The notes under the pieces: generated by a model | Told to the model about the DNA's origin: nothing | What the model saw: the letters and a program-made list of their open reading frames with translations, nothing else | Database searches by the model: none | Made by a program: the position numbers and the translations under genes | Shown: positions 34,575 to 43,721 of the stretch, piece by piece | Layout: each line of letters begins with the position of its first letter | How positions within the stretch are numbered: position 1 is the first letter of the stretch | Source: Flavobacteriales bacterium | GTDB taxonomy: Bacteria; Bacteroidota; Bacteroidia; Flavobacteriales_C; GCA-002722245 | Direction of reading: 5' to 3' | Assembly (NCBI GenBank): GCA_002717515.1 | Contig: PBEC01000025.1 | Span: forward strand, 1-64,000 | DNA: 64,000 nt

Positions 34575-35540
34575 ATGTTAAGAATAGGTGTAATTGCAAA
34601 AGCAAAGGAGCTAACAAAAATTTGTTCGTCCATATCTGGAATGAAGGAAATTCAATTCATTGGTTTTCATGCTACAGATGATAAAAAGTTTTTAAACAAC
34701 TATGCTCGATTCAAAACTTTAGACGAAATTGTTGCTGCAACGGACGCTGTTTACATAGCAAGCGGAGCAGCTAATCAGGAGGGTATTATTGAATTTTGTA
34801 TAAAAAATCAGATGCACACTCTTATTGAATTTCCATTTAGAATTAACTCAGATAGAGGGAACTCATTAATGCACTTAGCACACGAAGCAAATATTAAACT
34901 TCAAGTTGGCAACCCTCTAAAATTCACTCCTGTTTACCAAAACATCAAAGATAAGTTTGACTCTCCAATGTACATTGAAAGTCATCAATTACAAAAATTA
35001 AATCATGAATTAACAGATACCTCAGTTATTCAAAATTTAATGATTAAAGACATTGATGTTATTTTAAGTGTAGTTCAATCCTCGGTAAAAAAAATCAGTG
35101 CAAACGGTGTTCCAGTTGTAAACGGAAAACCGGATATTATGAATGCCCGAATTGAATTTGACAATGGGTGTGTTGCGAATTTAACAGCCAGTAGAATCAG
35201 TGTAAATCCGATGCACAAAATTCGTATTTTCCAAAGGAACTCATACATTAATGTAAACTTTGAAGACAATGAAGCACACATCTTTCAAATGGCCTCAAAA
35301 GAGGAAAAAGGAAAGGGGAAAATGACATTAAAACTTTCTGAAGGGAATGAAAAGGAGGTTTTTTATATAAAACCTGAACTTTCTGAAAGCAACGGTATAA
35401 AAGAAGAAATTTTATCGTTTAAAGAAAGTATAGAAAATAATACCGATAATGATTTAACAATTACCAAGGCCTTAAGCTCTATAGAGATCGCTCAAGTTGT
35501 AGCTGAAAAAGTTGCTCAGTCTTTTATGATTATGGAGTAA
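34575..35540 (+). CDS. Gfo/Idh/MocA-family oxidoreductase
   Basis: A 321-residue protein with an N-terminal Rossmann-like domain (MLRIGVIAKAKEL; the glycine-rich loop is weak), AVYIASGAANQEGIIEFC, and LIEFPFRINSDRGNSL in the place of the family's EKP motif: the usual Lys is replaced by Phe. The C-terminal part has FDNGCVANLTASRIS and IEIAQVVAEKVAQS, typical of the family's beta-sheet domain. The loss of the EKP lysine suggests altered or absent catalysis. UDP-GlcNAc- or inositol-type substrates are possible but not shown. It abuts the convergent phosphatase gene end to end. Confidence 0.75.
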   Translation: MLRIGVIAKAKELTKICSSISGMKEIQFIGFHATDDKKFLNNYARFKTLDEIVAATDAVYIASGAANQEGIIEFCIKNQMHTLIEFPFRINSDRGNSLMHLAHEANIKLQVGNPLKFTPVYQNIKDKFDSPMYIESHQLQKLNHELTDTSVIQNLMIKDIDVILSVVQSSVKKISANGVPVVNGKPDIMNARIEFDNGCVANLTASRISVNPMHKIRIFQRNSYINVNFEDNEAHIFQMASKEEKGKGKMTLKLSEGNEKEVFYIKPELSESNGIKEEILSFKESIENNTDNDLTITKALSSIEIAQVVAEKVAQSFMIME

Positions 35541-36119
35541 TTAAAATTCACCCGAATTTAACTCAGACAAACGCCATCCTTCGCTCGTTTTAATAAATTT
35601 CACAAAACCAGTATAATGAATATGATAAATTCTTGTGTCGTTCAGAGGAGTTTTAAGCATATGAGATAGAACAGCACGAATAACACCACCGTGACTCACG
35701 ACTGCAATTTTATCGAAAGAACTATCCAAAAGTCGTTTTAATTGAACAACCACTCTTTGTTTTAATGCGCTAAAACTTTCTCCATTAGGGGGACTACTAT
35801 TAATATTATTGTACATCCACAAATTATTTCCAGGAACCGAAATATCTGTCCAGGCCCTTCCCTCCCATTCTCCATAATTTACTTCAATTAAATCAGAGTT
35901 TATTTGAGGCTCTGTATCAAAGGTAAAAAAAGCAAGCTTGAGACATCTTTGTAAAGGAGAGCTTACTACTAAATCAGGCTTGTAACCTTTTAATTTCTGT
36001 TTTAAAACTTCAGCCTCTAGTTGAAAATTATTAGATACATCAATATTTGAGACGCCATAACATACCCCCCTAGGAATTGCTAAACTTGAATGCCGGATAA
36101 ATACAATTTCTTTTGCCAT
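35541..36119 (-). CDS. histidine phosphatase family protein (CobC-like)
   Basis: A 192-residue branched phosphoglycerate mutase-type phosphatase. The catalytic histidine is in IVFIRHSSL (near 9; RHS in place of RHG), with GVCYGVSNIDVS as in alpha-ribazole phosphatases, SSPLQRC near 56, an acid EWEGR near 85, and SHGGVIRAVLSHML near 142. It resembles CobC, but no cobalamin gene is nearby, so the substrate is uncertain. Confidence 0.85.
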   Translation of the reverse strand: MAKEIVFIRHSSLAIPRGVCYGVSNIDVSNNFQLEAEVLKQKLKGYKPDLVVSSPLQRCLKLAFFTFDTEPQINSDLIEVNYGEWEGRAWTDISVPGNNLWMYNNINSSPPNGESFSALKQRVVVQLKRLLDSSFDKIAVVSHGGVIRAVLSHMLKTPLNDTRIYHIHYTGFVKFIKTSEGWRLSELNSGEF

Positions 36120-36335
36120 TTTCTGAAATTAAAGAAAAATTCATCAAATCAATTATTTCCAAAAAACGAAACAGATATTAAATAAATTATAATTCAACAA
36201 TTTTGAAAAATAAGGCGGTAAACTGAACTTAATTTAGCAAACTACTTTTAAACATAGTGGTGGTGAAAATATAGCAAATCTTCTTTGCACGATATAATTC
36301 AATTCACTATCATTCTATTGAGTTGAATTACAATT

Positions 36336-37562
36336 ATGTTTCACATCAAAAAAAATACAGTCAAAATCTTATTATGCCTTTGCAGCCTGTTTACTTTTTC
36401 GCAAAATTCAAGTTGTGATGGAATTCGGTACATTGAAAATAGCTTTCACGACATCATAACAACTGCAGATGTTTTTTTTGGTTCCAATACAACAATTGGT
36501 GGAAAATCACAGGATTTATTCATGGACGTTTTTGAACCTTCAAACGACACTGAAGATAATCGTCCTCTTATTATCCTAGCTTTTGGTGGAGCTTTTGTGT
36601 CCGGGAATAAAGAAAAAATGCACGATTTAGCAAATGCATATGCACGAAAAGGTTATGTAACTGCATCCATAGATTATCGGTTGTACGACAAACTCGCAAT
36701 CATTGATTCTGCTCTCCTAATCGATGTAGTTGTAAAGGGAATTGGAGACATGCGCGCAGCTGTTCGATACTTTAAACAGGATTTTTCTGAAAACGGAAAT
36801 ACATTCGGTATCGACACAAATTACATCTTTGTTGGTGGAATCAGTTCCGGAGGAATTATTGCTTGCCATATTGGATTATTAGATGCTGGAGACAACATTC
36901 CAGAATATTTAGAAACCAGTATTGAAAACAATGGAGGTTGGGAAGGAAGCAGTAGCGATAACACTCAGTACTCTTCTGAAGTCGCTGGTGTACTTAGCTT
37001 TTCGGGTGGAATAAAAGAAATAGAATGGGTATCCGAAAAAGACGTGCCTGTTTTCGCGGTACATGAAACAGGTGACGATGTAGTTCCTTATCAAAGAGGC
37101 CCTGTAAAAATTAATTTTGGATCTTTTTCAATCCCGTTAATTCACATTTCGGGCGGTAAGGAAATTTATGACGCCTTACAAAACATTTCAATTAAGTCAG
37201 AATTGATAAGTATAGACATCGAAGACCACGTAAGTTACTTTAGCGGATCTACAGCAGAAGTATACAGCGATTCAATTATGATGCATTCATCGCGATTTAT
37301 TGAAAATATTTTTTGCGATTTCCCAGTTAATGTGAAACCCTTACAAAACAATATTACGATCTTCCCTAATCCAGTTCAAGATTATATAATTATTAATTCT
37401 AATGCTCCAATTGAATCTATTAGCATTTATGATAATTATGGGAAAAATGTGTTGAAAACATCGGAAAGAAAGATTTCACTTCAATCGTTTTCAAAAGGAA
37501 CCTATTTTGTAAAGCTTCAAAACTCGGAAGGAATAGTAACAAAAAAAATTATCCTAAAATGA
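36336..37562 (+). CDS. secreted alpha/beta-hydrolase with T9SS sorting domain
   Basis: A 408-residue esterase-like protein. After the signal peptide (to about FTFSQ) comes an alpha/beta-hydrolase domain with PLIILAFGGAFVSG (oxyanion region; F where HGG is usual), the nucleophile serine in VGGISSGG (near 171), GDDVVPY (acid region) and a late histidine in IEDHVSYF. The last 75 residues (ITIFPNPVQDYIIINS ... GTYFVKLQNSEG ... KKIILK) are a type A T9SS sorting domain, so it is exported across the outer membrane. Substrate unknown; it may be a carboxylesterase. Confidence 0.85.
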   Translation: MFHIKKNTVKILLCLCSLFTFSQNSSCDGIRYIENSFHDIITTADVFFGSNTTIGGKSQDLFMDVFEPSNDTEDNRPLIILAFGGAFVSGNKEKMHDLANAYARKGYVTASIDYRLYDKLAIIDSALLIDVVVKGIGDMRAAVRYFKQDFSENGNTFGIDTNYIFVGGISSGGIIACHIGLLDAGDNIPEYLETSIENNGGWEGSSSDNTQYSSEVAGVLSFSGGIKEIEWVSEKDVPVFAVHETGDDVVPYQRGPVKINFGSFSIPLIHISGGKEIYDALQNISIKSELISIDIEDHVSYFSGSTAEVYSDSIMMHSSRFIENIFCDFPVNVKPLQNNITIFPNPVQDYIIINSNAPIESISIYDNYGKNVLKTSERKISLQSFSKGTYFVKLQNSEGIVTKKIILK

Positions 37563-37649
37563 AAACACCCCAGTTCGAAAAAATTATGAAAATTCAGCAA
37601 ATTTGAAAACAATAGAAATTCTTAAGATTTAACTCTATTTTAGTGTTTA

Positions 37650-40600
37650 ATGAATCCGAACGGAAATTTTTTGGTGTATAAATCCTCAGCAGGATCAGGT
37701 AAAACTTATACACTGGTTAAAGAATACTTATTAATTGCTCTCTCAACATCCAACTCTGATAGGTATAAAAATATTTTAGCAATAACTTTTACAAATAAGG
37801 CTGCTTCTGAAATGAAAGACAGAGTAACCTCTTACTTAAAAGTATTCACTAGTTCCAATATAATTTCCGGTGGCGAGTCCCTGATGTTCAATTCGTTAAA
37901 AAATGAACTGGACCTTTCAGATGAAAAATTAAAACAAAGAGCATTCAAAATGCTTCAATCTATTCTTCATAATTACTCTGATTTTAATATCACAACCATT
38001 GATAAATTCATATTAAGAATAATTCGAAGCTTTTCATTTGATCTGAAATTACCCTATAATTTTGAAGTCGAACTCGACAGTGATTCTCTGCTCAATCAAG
38101 CAATTAATAATTTACTGGCAGAAGCTGGAAAAGATAAAAAAATCACTGCCTTTTTAGTTAATTACATCAAAAACCTTGCAAAAAATGATGAAAGCTGGAA
38201 CATTCAATCAGGACTTTTAAAAGTTGCAAAAGTTTCATTGAATGAAGATGCATTGCCTCATCTAAAGAAAATTCAAAATTTGAAACTTGACGATTTTTCA
38301 AGAATCAAAGAAAGCTTAAGGCAAGAAATTCAAAACTATGAAGAATTCATTTTAAACAAATACAAAAGAGGTAAAGAATTACTTCAAAATAATGAGATAT
38401 TACCCATCCAACTGAAAGGAAAATCCAAAAAAAATATCTGGGCTTATTTTAACTCGAAAAAAACAAAAAAAACTTTTGAAGAAAAAGCTGCGGACTCATA
38501 TTTTGATTACATAATTAATGAAGATTGGTGCAACAAAGGTTTTGAACAAAGTATTCCAATAGAGGTTCAAGAAGAACTTAGAGAGACCTTCGTTCAAATA
38601 GAGGATTACAAACAACAATATTCTGGAGATTATATTCTAAAACACAATGTGCATAAGCATATTTTTCAATTGGGCTTATTAAATGAATTAGAAAAAAAAG
38701 TAAATCAAATTCGAGAAGAGCAAAACTTCATCCACATATCAGAATTCAATAAAAAGGTTGCTGAAATTGTGATACAACAACCCATACCTTTTATTTATGA
38801 AAGAATTGGAGAAAAATTTGATAACTACTTGATTGATGAATTTCAAGACACCTCAATATTGCAGTGGCAAAACCTTCTACCTTTGCTGGAAAACTCTTTA
38901 GCCTATAATAATAAAAACCTCATCGTCGGAGATGCAAAACAAGCCATTTATCGATGGAGAGGTGGTGACATAGATCAATTTACTCTCCTTCCTGACACTC
39001 CACATTTTAAAGAGAATGAAATCATTCAGGAACGAATTAAAACATTAAAGCGTCAATTTAATCCTCAACATTTAGAGTACAATTATCGCTCAAAAAAAGA
39101 GGTTATCGAATTTAACAATCTCTTTTTCAGAGAACTCTTGAATAAATTACCAGAATATTTTAAGCCCTATTACAATGAATACGAGCAAAAAATAGGAATA
39201 GAAAAAACAGGCGGATATGCTCAAATAAAGGTTCTTCCAAATTTAAGTGATGAGGACACAACTCTTAATTACATTTTAGACTCAATCAATGACTGTTTAA
39301 AAAGAGGAAAAGAACTAAATGAAATTGCTATTCTAACGCGAAAGAATAACGAATTAACTTTAATTGCAGAATTTTTAACTCAACATAAAATCCCTGTAAT
39401 ATCCAACGAGAGTCTAAATCTTAACCAATCCAAAGAAATAAACTTTTTAGTTAATTTTTATGCCTGCATTCTCGACAACAATAATATTGAAGCAATAGTT
39501 CAATCTTGTAAATTTTTAAACACCCTTCAACCACTTGATTATTTTTCAATTTTTAATTCGAAGCATCCTATCTATGAAACTTTTAAACACATAATTGAAT
39601 CACAATATAGGATACAGTTACCTAGTGTTACCGGTATTTCAGTTTACGAAATTTTTGAGGAGTTAATTTTAGCTTTTAAAATCAATAAGTCCGACCCTTT
39701 CATTCAAACTTTTCTGGACTTAGTTAGGGAAAAATCATCCCGTATTAATGGAGCAGATTTTGTTGACTTTTGGATGGACAAAAAAGAATCTCTAAAAATC
39801 GCGTCTCCTCAAAAAATAAAAGCGGTAACTCTTATGACCATTCACAAATCAAAAGGTTTAGAATTTCCAATAGTAATTTTACCATTCGCAAACAAACCCC
39901 CAAATAGAAGTTCTTGGCTGTGGTTAAAAACCGATAAAGAAAAAATTGGAATTGGAAGTGCTCTAACTTTAAACAGCAACAAACTTCTAAATACCACTTT
40001 TTCCAAGGAAAGTGAAGAAGAGAAACTTAAAGGTATGTTGGACGAACTAAATGTGATATATGTTGCTCTGACTCGAGCCGAAAATGAAATTTACGTCTCT
40101 ATAAAAGAAGAAAAAGATTCAGATTCAATAAAAGGAGTAGAAAAGTACTTTCATCAAGTACTACCAAAACTAAATGAGGAAGATGAAAACATTTTCTCAT
40201 ACGGCAAAAAAACATCATCTGTTAAACCCACAGACAAGACATTGGAACAAAAGCCAATTCCTGAAAAAAATCTAACTGCAGGAGATTGGAGAAAAAAAAT
40301 AAAAATGAGTTTTTCTGCTCCAAAAATATGGGATGTTCCAAAAACTTCTGAAGAACATTTTCCCGCAATGACCCCAAAAACATTAGGTAATATAATACAT
40401 GATGCATTTGCTAATTTGAAACATTCCTCTGAAGTTGAATCCGTAATTCATCAAATGTTTGAAGAAGGATTTATTGAAAAAGATAAAAAAGACTTAATCA
40501 CTTCAGCTCTTGTTAAGACTTTAAAGCTAAAGCCAATCCATGAAATATGGGATTTAGGGGATCACATTATCGAAAAAGAAATAATAACAAAAGAAGGAAT

Positions 40601-40793
40601 ATCATACCGTCCAGATCGAATAATCCAACACAATTCAATAACCTATTTAATTGATTTTAAAACCGGTGAAGAAAAAAAATCCGACAAAAAACAGATTCTT
40701 AATTACGAATCTCTTTTAAAAGAACTTAATTTCACCAATGTTCAAAGCTTTCTCATATATACCGATAAAGGAATATCAAAACAAATTAATTGA
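37650..40793 (+). CDS. addA: AddA-type UvrD helicase-nuclease
   Basis: A 1047-residue superfamily 1A helicase of DNA double-strand break repair. Motif I is SSAGSGKTYTLVKEY (near 12-26), TFTNKAASEM follows, motif II is YLIDEFQDTS (near 390), then VGDAKQAIYRWRGGD, YRSKKEVIEFNN, TIHKSKGLEFPIV and VALTRAENEIY. The C terminus has a PD-(D/E)XK nuclease: YRPDRIIQ and LIDFKTGEEK (near 1000). This is the AddA layout; no addB partner gene is adjacent. Codon-start context and length are normal for Bacteroidota. Confidence 0.88.
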   Translation: MNPNGNFLVYKSSAGSGKTYTLVKEYLLIALSTSNSDRYKNILAITFTNKAASEMKDRVTSYLKVFTSSNIISGGESLMFNSLKNELDLSDEKLKQRAFKMLQSILHNYSDFNITTIDKFILRIIRSFSFDLKLPYNFEVELDSDSLLNQAINNLLAEAGKDKKITAFLVNYIKNLAKNDESWNIQSGLLKVAKVSLNEDALPHLKKIQNLKLDDFSRIKESLRQEIQNYEEFILNKYKRGKELLQNNEILPIQLKGKSKKNIWAYFNSKKTKKTFEEKAADSYFDYIINEDWCNKGFEQSIPIEVQEELRETFVQIEDYKQQYSGDYILKHNVHKHIFQLGLLNELEKKVNQIREEQNFIHISEFNKKVAEIVIQQPIPFIYERIGEKFDNYLIDEFQDTSILQWQNLLPLLENSLAYNNKNLIVGDAKQAIYRWRGGDIDQFTLLPDTPHFKENEIIQERIKTLKRQFNPQHLEYNYRSKKEVIEFNNLFFRELLNKLPEYFKPYYNEYEQKIGIEKTGGYAQIKVLPNLSDEDTTLNYILDSINDCLKRGKELNEIAILTRKNNELTLIAEFLTQHKIPVISNESLNLNQSKEINFLVNFYACILDNNNIEAIVQSCKFLNTLQPLDYFSIFNSKHPIYETFKHIIESQYRIQLPSVTGISVYEIFEELILAFKINKSDPFIQTFLDLVREKSSRINGADFVDFWMDKKESLKIASPQKIKAVTLMTIHKSKGLEFPIVILPFANKPPNRSSWLWLKTDKEKIGIGSALTLNSNKLLNTTFSKESEEEKLKGMLDELNVIYVALTRAENEIYVSIKEEKDSDSIKGVEKYFHQVLPKLNEEDENIFSYGKKTSSVKPTDKTLEQKPIPEKNLTAGDWRKKIKMSFSAPKIWDVPKTSEEHFPAMTPKTLGNIIHDAFANLKHSSEVESVIHQMFEEGFIEKDKKDLITSALVKTLKLKPIHEIWDLGDHIIEKEIITKEGISYRPDRIIQHNSITYLIDFKTGEEKKSDKKQILNYESLLKELNFTNVQSFLIYTDKGISKQIN

Positions 40794-40945
40794 TTACTAT
40801 TGAATAAATGAAACGATTTTTTCACTTTATTGTTTGGGTGAAATAATTTTGGTTTATTACGATTTCATTGTATGTTAGTTGATTAATCCGCTGCATATTG
40901 TTATCATCAAAGATGACCCAGATTGATTATTTAGTATTGTAATTT

Positions 40946-42244
40946 ATGTTCTCAACACAAAAAAAATACTTGAAATTTGGAAGTGTTTTATTTCTTTTTT
41001 TCTCGATTTACATGTTGGGATATCATGTTCCAAAAAATAACTTCAGTCAAGAAGTTGCTTTCTTTTCAATTGGCTGTTTTGGACTGTGGATGTTCATGAA
41101 ATATGATTTTCCAAATTCATTTCTGATAGGATTACTTCTAAGACTGATTTTAATAGTGTCTGTTCCGATTTTAAGCGATGAATACATTCGTTTTTTATGG
41201 GACGGATATCTAACAGGGGATGCAATAAACCCTTTTCATTTCAAACCAATTGAGCTGTCTTCTTTAGCGGATCACAGTGAAATTGCAAATATTCTTTATT
41301 CAGATCTTGAGAATAAGAACAAACTAACAAAGTCACCACCTCTAAATCAATGGATTTTTTACTTTTCATCATTGACACAGTCCAAAACGGGAGGCATCAT
41401 TTTACTGAGAATTATTTTAATTGGTTTCGAAATCGGGACTTACTTGGTCTTAAAAAAAATCTTAACTCGTTACAAAATTGATATAAAAAAACTTTCTCTT
41501 TACTGGCTTAACCCTCTTGTAATAATTGAATTAACAGGTAATCTTTATACAGAAGGTGTTTTTATATTTTTTCTATTAATTGCTCTACTAAACTTAAGTC
41601 AAATGCAAGATTTAAAAGGAGGTGTTTTGCTTTCTCTTGCTTTTTGCACAAAAATTATGGCTATAATTTTTGTGCCACTACTACTTTTAAAAGGTGGAAA
41701 ATATCGATGGAAAAAACTATTAATTGGTTTTCTACCTATATCTATATTAGCATTTTTGCCTTTCTTAATTGGAAGTAACACCTCGGAATTATGGCATAAT
41801 ATAATCGCACCTGTTAACAAAAACACCTTCAATTCGATATCGTTTGATTTTATCAATACAATGGAAATTCACCTTTTTAAAACTGAAAAAAATCATCTGA
41901 TTGAATACATACTATTTATTATTTTGGCAATAATAACCACTCTTATTTCATGGCAATTTAGACATAGAAATAGAAAGGTAATTTTCACAGGATTAACTCT
42001 CATTTCATCTGTGTGTATTCTTTTTTCACCAGATGTATACCCTTCTTTAATTATAATCCCCTTGACTCTTAGTTTGTTTTCAAACCTTTCTTATCCATTA
42101 ATTTGGAGTGGGTTGGTATTTTTATCTTACAGCTGGTTTGATCAAAATCTACCCATTGAACTTAAAAAAACTATAATTATTATTGAGTACCTTTTGATTT
42201 TCACAATCGTTTTAATAAACAGAAAAAAAACATTTAGAGTTTAA
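40946..42244 (+). CDS. polytopic membrane glycosyltransferase (mannosyltransferase-like)
   Basis: A 432-residue protein with about 11 membrane helices. The first luminal loop has LSDEYIRFLWDGYLTGDAIN, with the acidic pair found in GT-C fold glycosyltransferases that use polyprenyl-phosphate sugars. WLNPLVIIELTGNLYTEG is also typical of such enzymes. The acceptor and sugar are unknown. Its end overlaps the convergent propeller lipoprotein gene by 11 bases. Confidence 0.75.
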   Translation: MFSTQKKYLKFGSVLFLFFSIYMLGYHVPKNNFSQEVAFFSIGCFGLWMFMKYDFPNSFLIGLLLRLILIVSVPILSDEYIRFLWDGYLTGDAINPFHFKPIELSSLADHSEIANILYSDLENKNKLTKSPPLNQWIFYFSSLTQSKTGGIILLRIILIGFEIGTYLVLKKILTRYKIDIKKLSLYWLNPLVIIELTGNLYTEGVFIFFLLIALLNLSQMQDLKGGVLLSLAFCTKIMAIIFVPLLLLKGGKYRWKKLLIGFLPISILAFLPFLIGSNTSELWHNIIAPVNKNTFNSISFDFINTMEIHLFKTEKNHLIEYILFIILAIITTLISWQFRHRNRKVIFTGLTLISSVCILFSPDVYPSLIIIPLTLSLFSNLSYPLIWSGLVFLSYSWFDQNLPIELKKTIIIIEYLLIFTIVLINRKKTFRV

Positions 42245-43109
42245 TTTTTTCAATCCACCTCATATCTTGTAGGGTTACATAAAACTCTGTATTGGTACCC
42301 TTTGGAAAAGTTATATTAGTTGGTTTTTTTCCCTTCAACAAAATTTCATAAAGTAATTTTCCATTGTTGCTGATTACACTAATTACTCCCTTGCCATATC
42401 TAGTCACATAAATATTACCTTTTTTGTCGCACCTCATACCATCCAGTCCATAATCGTCAAATTCAATCAGAACTTTTTTATTGGATAAATTACCAATTGA
42501 ATCAACATCATAAGACCAAATTCTTTTTTGAAAGGTTTCATTTACATACAGTTTTTGACCATCTGGACTCAATTCAATACCATTTGTAGTACCCATTCCC
42601 TCTTCTATAATTTCCAATTTCCCTTCTGAGAATCTCAAAAGATTCCCGGTACGGCTTTTCCAGTTTGGATCAGAGGCAAAGCCAAAACCGTTTTTATGGA
42701 GAGTAAGGTCGTTGGGTTGATTTACCATTTTATTTTGACAATATATTTGAACATTTCTTGTTCCATTTTCAATAAACAAAATAGAATGATTGGTATAATC
42801 AGCAACATACATATTGTCTTTTGAATCAAAACGAATTCCATTACCGACACTTCCTTTATTGAGATTTACAAAGGTCTTAAAAGAAATTGAATCTCGCTCC
42901 AAGACGCCAATAGTTCCTTCACTTTTGAAATTAACAACAAATAAATCTCCCTTTGAATTCATTGCCGGACCTTCAATACCTTTTGTAAAAACAGAGTCCG
43001 TTATTACTTCCACTGAAGCATTGTGAAGTTTAGCCGTAATCTTATTATCGAAATCTCTACATCCAATCAAAAGAGGAAAACTCAACAAAAAATTGTAAAA
43101 AAATCGCAT
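42234..43109 (-). CDS. SMP-30/NHL-like beta-propeller lipoprotein
   Basis: A 291-residue protein with a lipoprotein signal (FPLLIGC, C at 17) and repeated propeller blades: GPAMNSKGDLFVVNF, GNGIRFDSKDNMYVADYTN, GIELSPDGQKLYVNET, DGMRCDKKGNIYVTRYGKG. This matches the SMP-30/gluconolactonase superfamily. Sugar lactonase activity is possible but the metal ligands were not traced. Its start overlaps the mgsA stop as TAATG, so the two are translationally coupled. Confidence 0.82.
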   Translation of the reverse strand: MRFFYNFLLSFPLLIGCRDFDNKITAKLHNASVEVITDSVFTKGIEGPAMNSKGDLFVVNFKSEGTIGVLERDSISFKTFVNLNKGSVGNGIRFDSKDNMYVADYTNHSILFIENGTRNVQIYCQNKMVNQPNDLTLHKNGFGFASDPNWKSRTGNLLRFSEGKLEIIEEGMGTTNGIELSPDGQKLYVNETFQKRIWSYDVDSIGNLSNKKVLIEFDDYGLDGMRCDKKGNIYVTRYGKGVISVISNNGKLLYEILLKGKKPTNITFPKGTNTEFYVTLQDMRWIEKIKL

Positions 43110-43561
43110 TAGGATATCTCTCTTTGATTATGTTTTGAATAATCCGGTAGTTTTCTTTCATACCCTCCCTTAAACAAAGGTGAACTTATTATGAAATCTG
43201 CTGTACACAAATTACAGGCTACAGGTATATTCCAAACTGCAGCTAAGCGTATTAAAGCCTTAACATCTGGATCATGAGGTTGAGCCTCTAACGGGTCCCA
43301 AAAAAATATCAATACATCAATTTCATTTTCTGAAATTTTAGCCCCTATTTGCTGATCACCACCAAGTGGTCCTGATTTAAGACAAGTAACTTTCAAATTG
43401 GTTTTATTGTTTATTAATCTTCCTGTAGTTCCCGTAGCATAAAAAGAATGTTGAATTAAATCATCCTGATTTTCGAGAACCCAATTTATCAATTCTTGCT
43501 TTTTGTTGTCGTGAGCAACCAAAGCAATATTTTTAATATTTTCACTTTTTAATTTAGTCAT
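43109..43561 (-). CDS. mgsA: methylglyoxal synthase
   Basis: MgsA turns dihydroxyacetone phosphate into methylglyoxal and phosphate, a bypass of lower glycolysis. The 150-residue protein starts [18 protein letters not shown], with [27 protein letters not shown] (phosphate-binding), [20 protein letters not shown] (catalytic Asp region) and [12 protein letters not shown], all hallmark segments. It is coupled to the propeller lipoprotein gene. A functional link between the two is not evident. Confidence 0.95.
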   Translation of the reverse strand: MTKLKSENIKNIALVAHDNKKQELINWVLENQDDLIQHSFYATGTTGRLINNKTNLKVTCLKSGPLGGDQQIGAKISENEIDVLIFFWDPLEAQPHDPDVKALIRLAAVWNIPVACNLCTADFIISSPLFKGGYERKLPDYSKHNQREIS

Positions 43562-43721
43562 AAAGAGATATTGTTTTTTCTAAAATACATACAAAAAGCA
43601 TCCAAAAACAGGTATTAATTCTTTAAAACACATTTTTTTTTCACTATCTTGTATTCGCTTATTTAAAACTACCATTAATTAAGCAATGCAATATATTAAC
43701 AAAATTTAAAACCTTATTACT

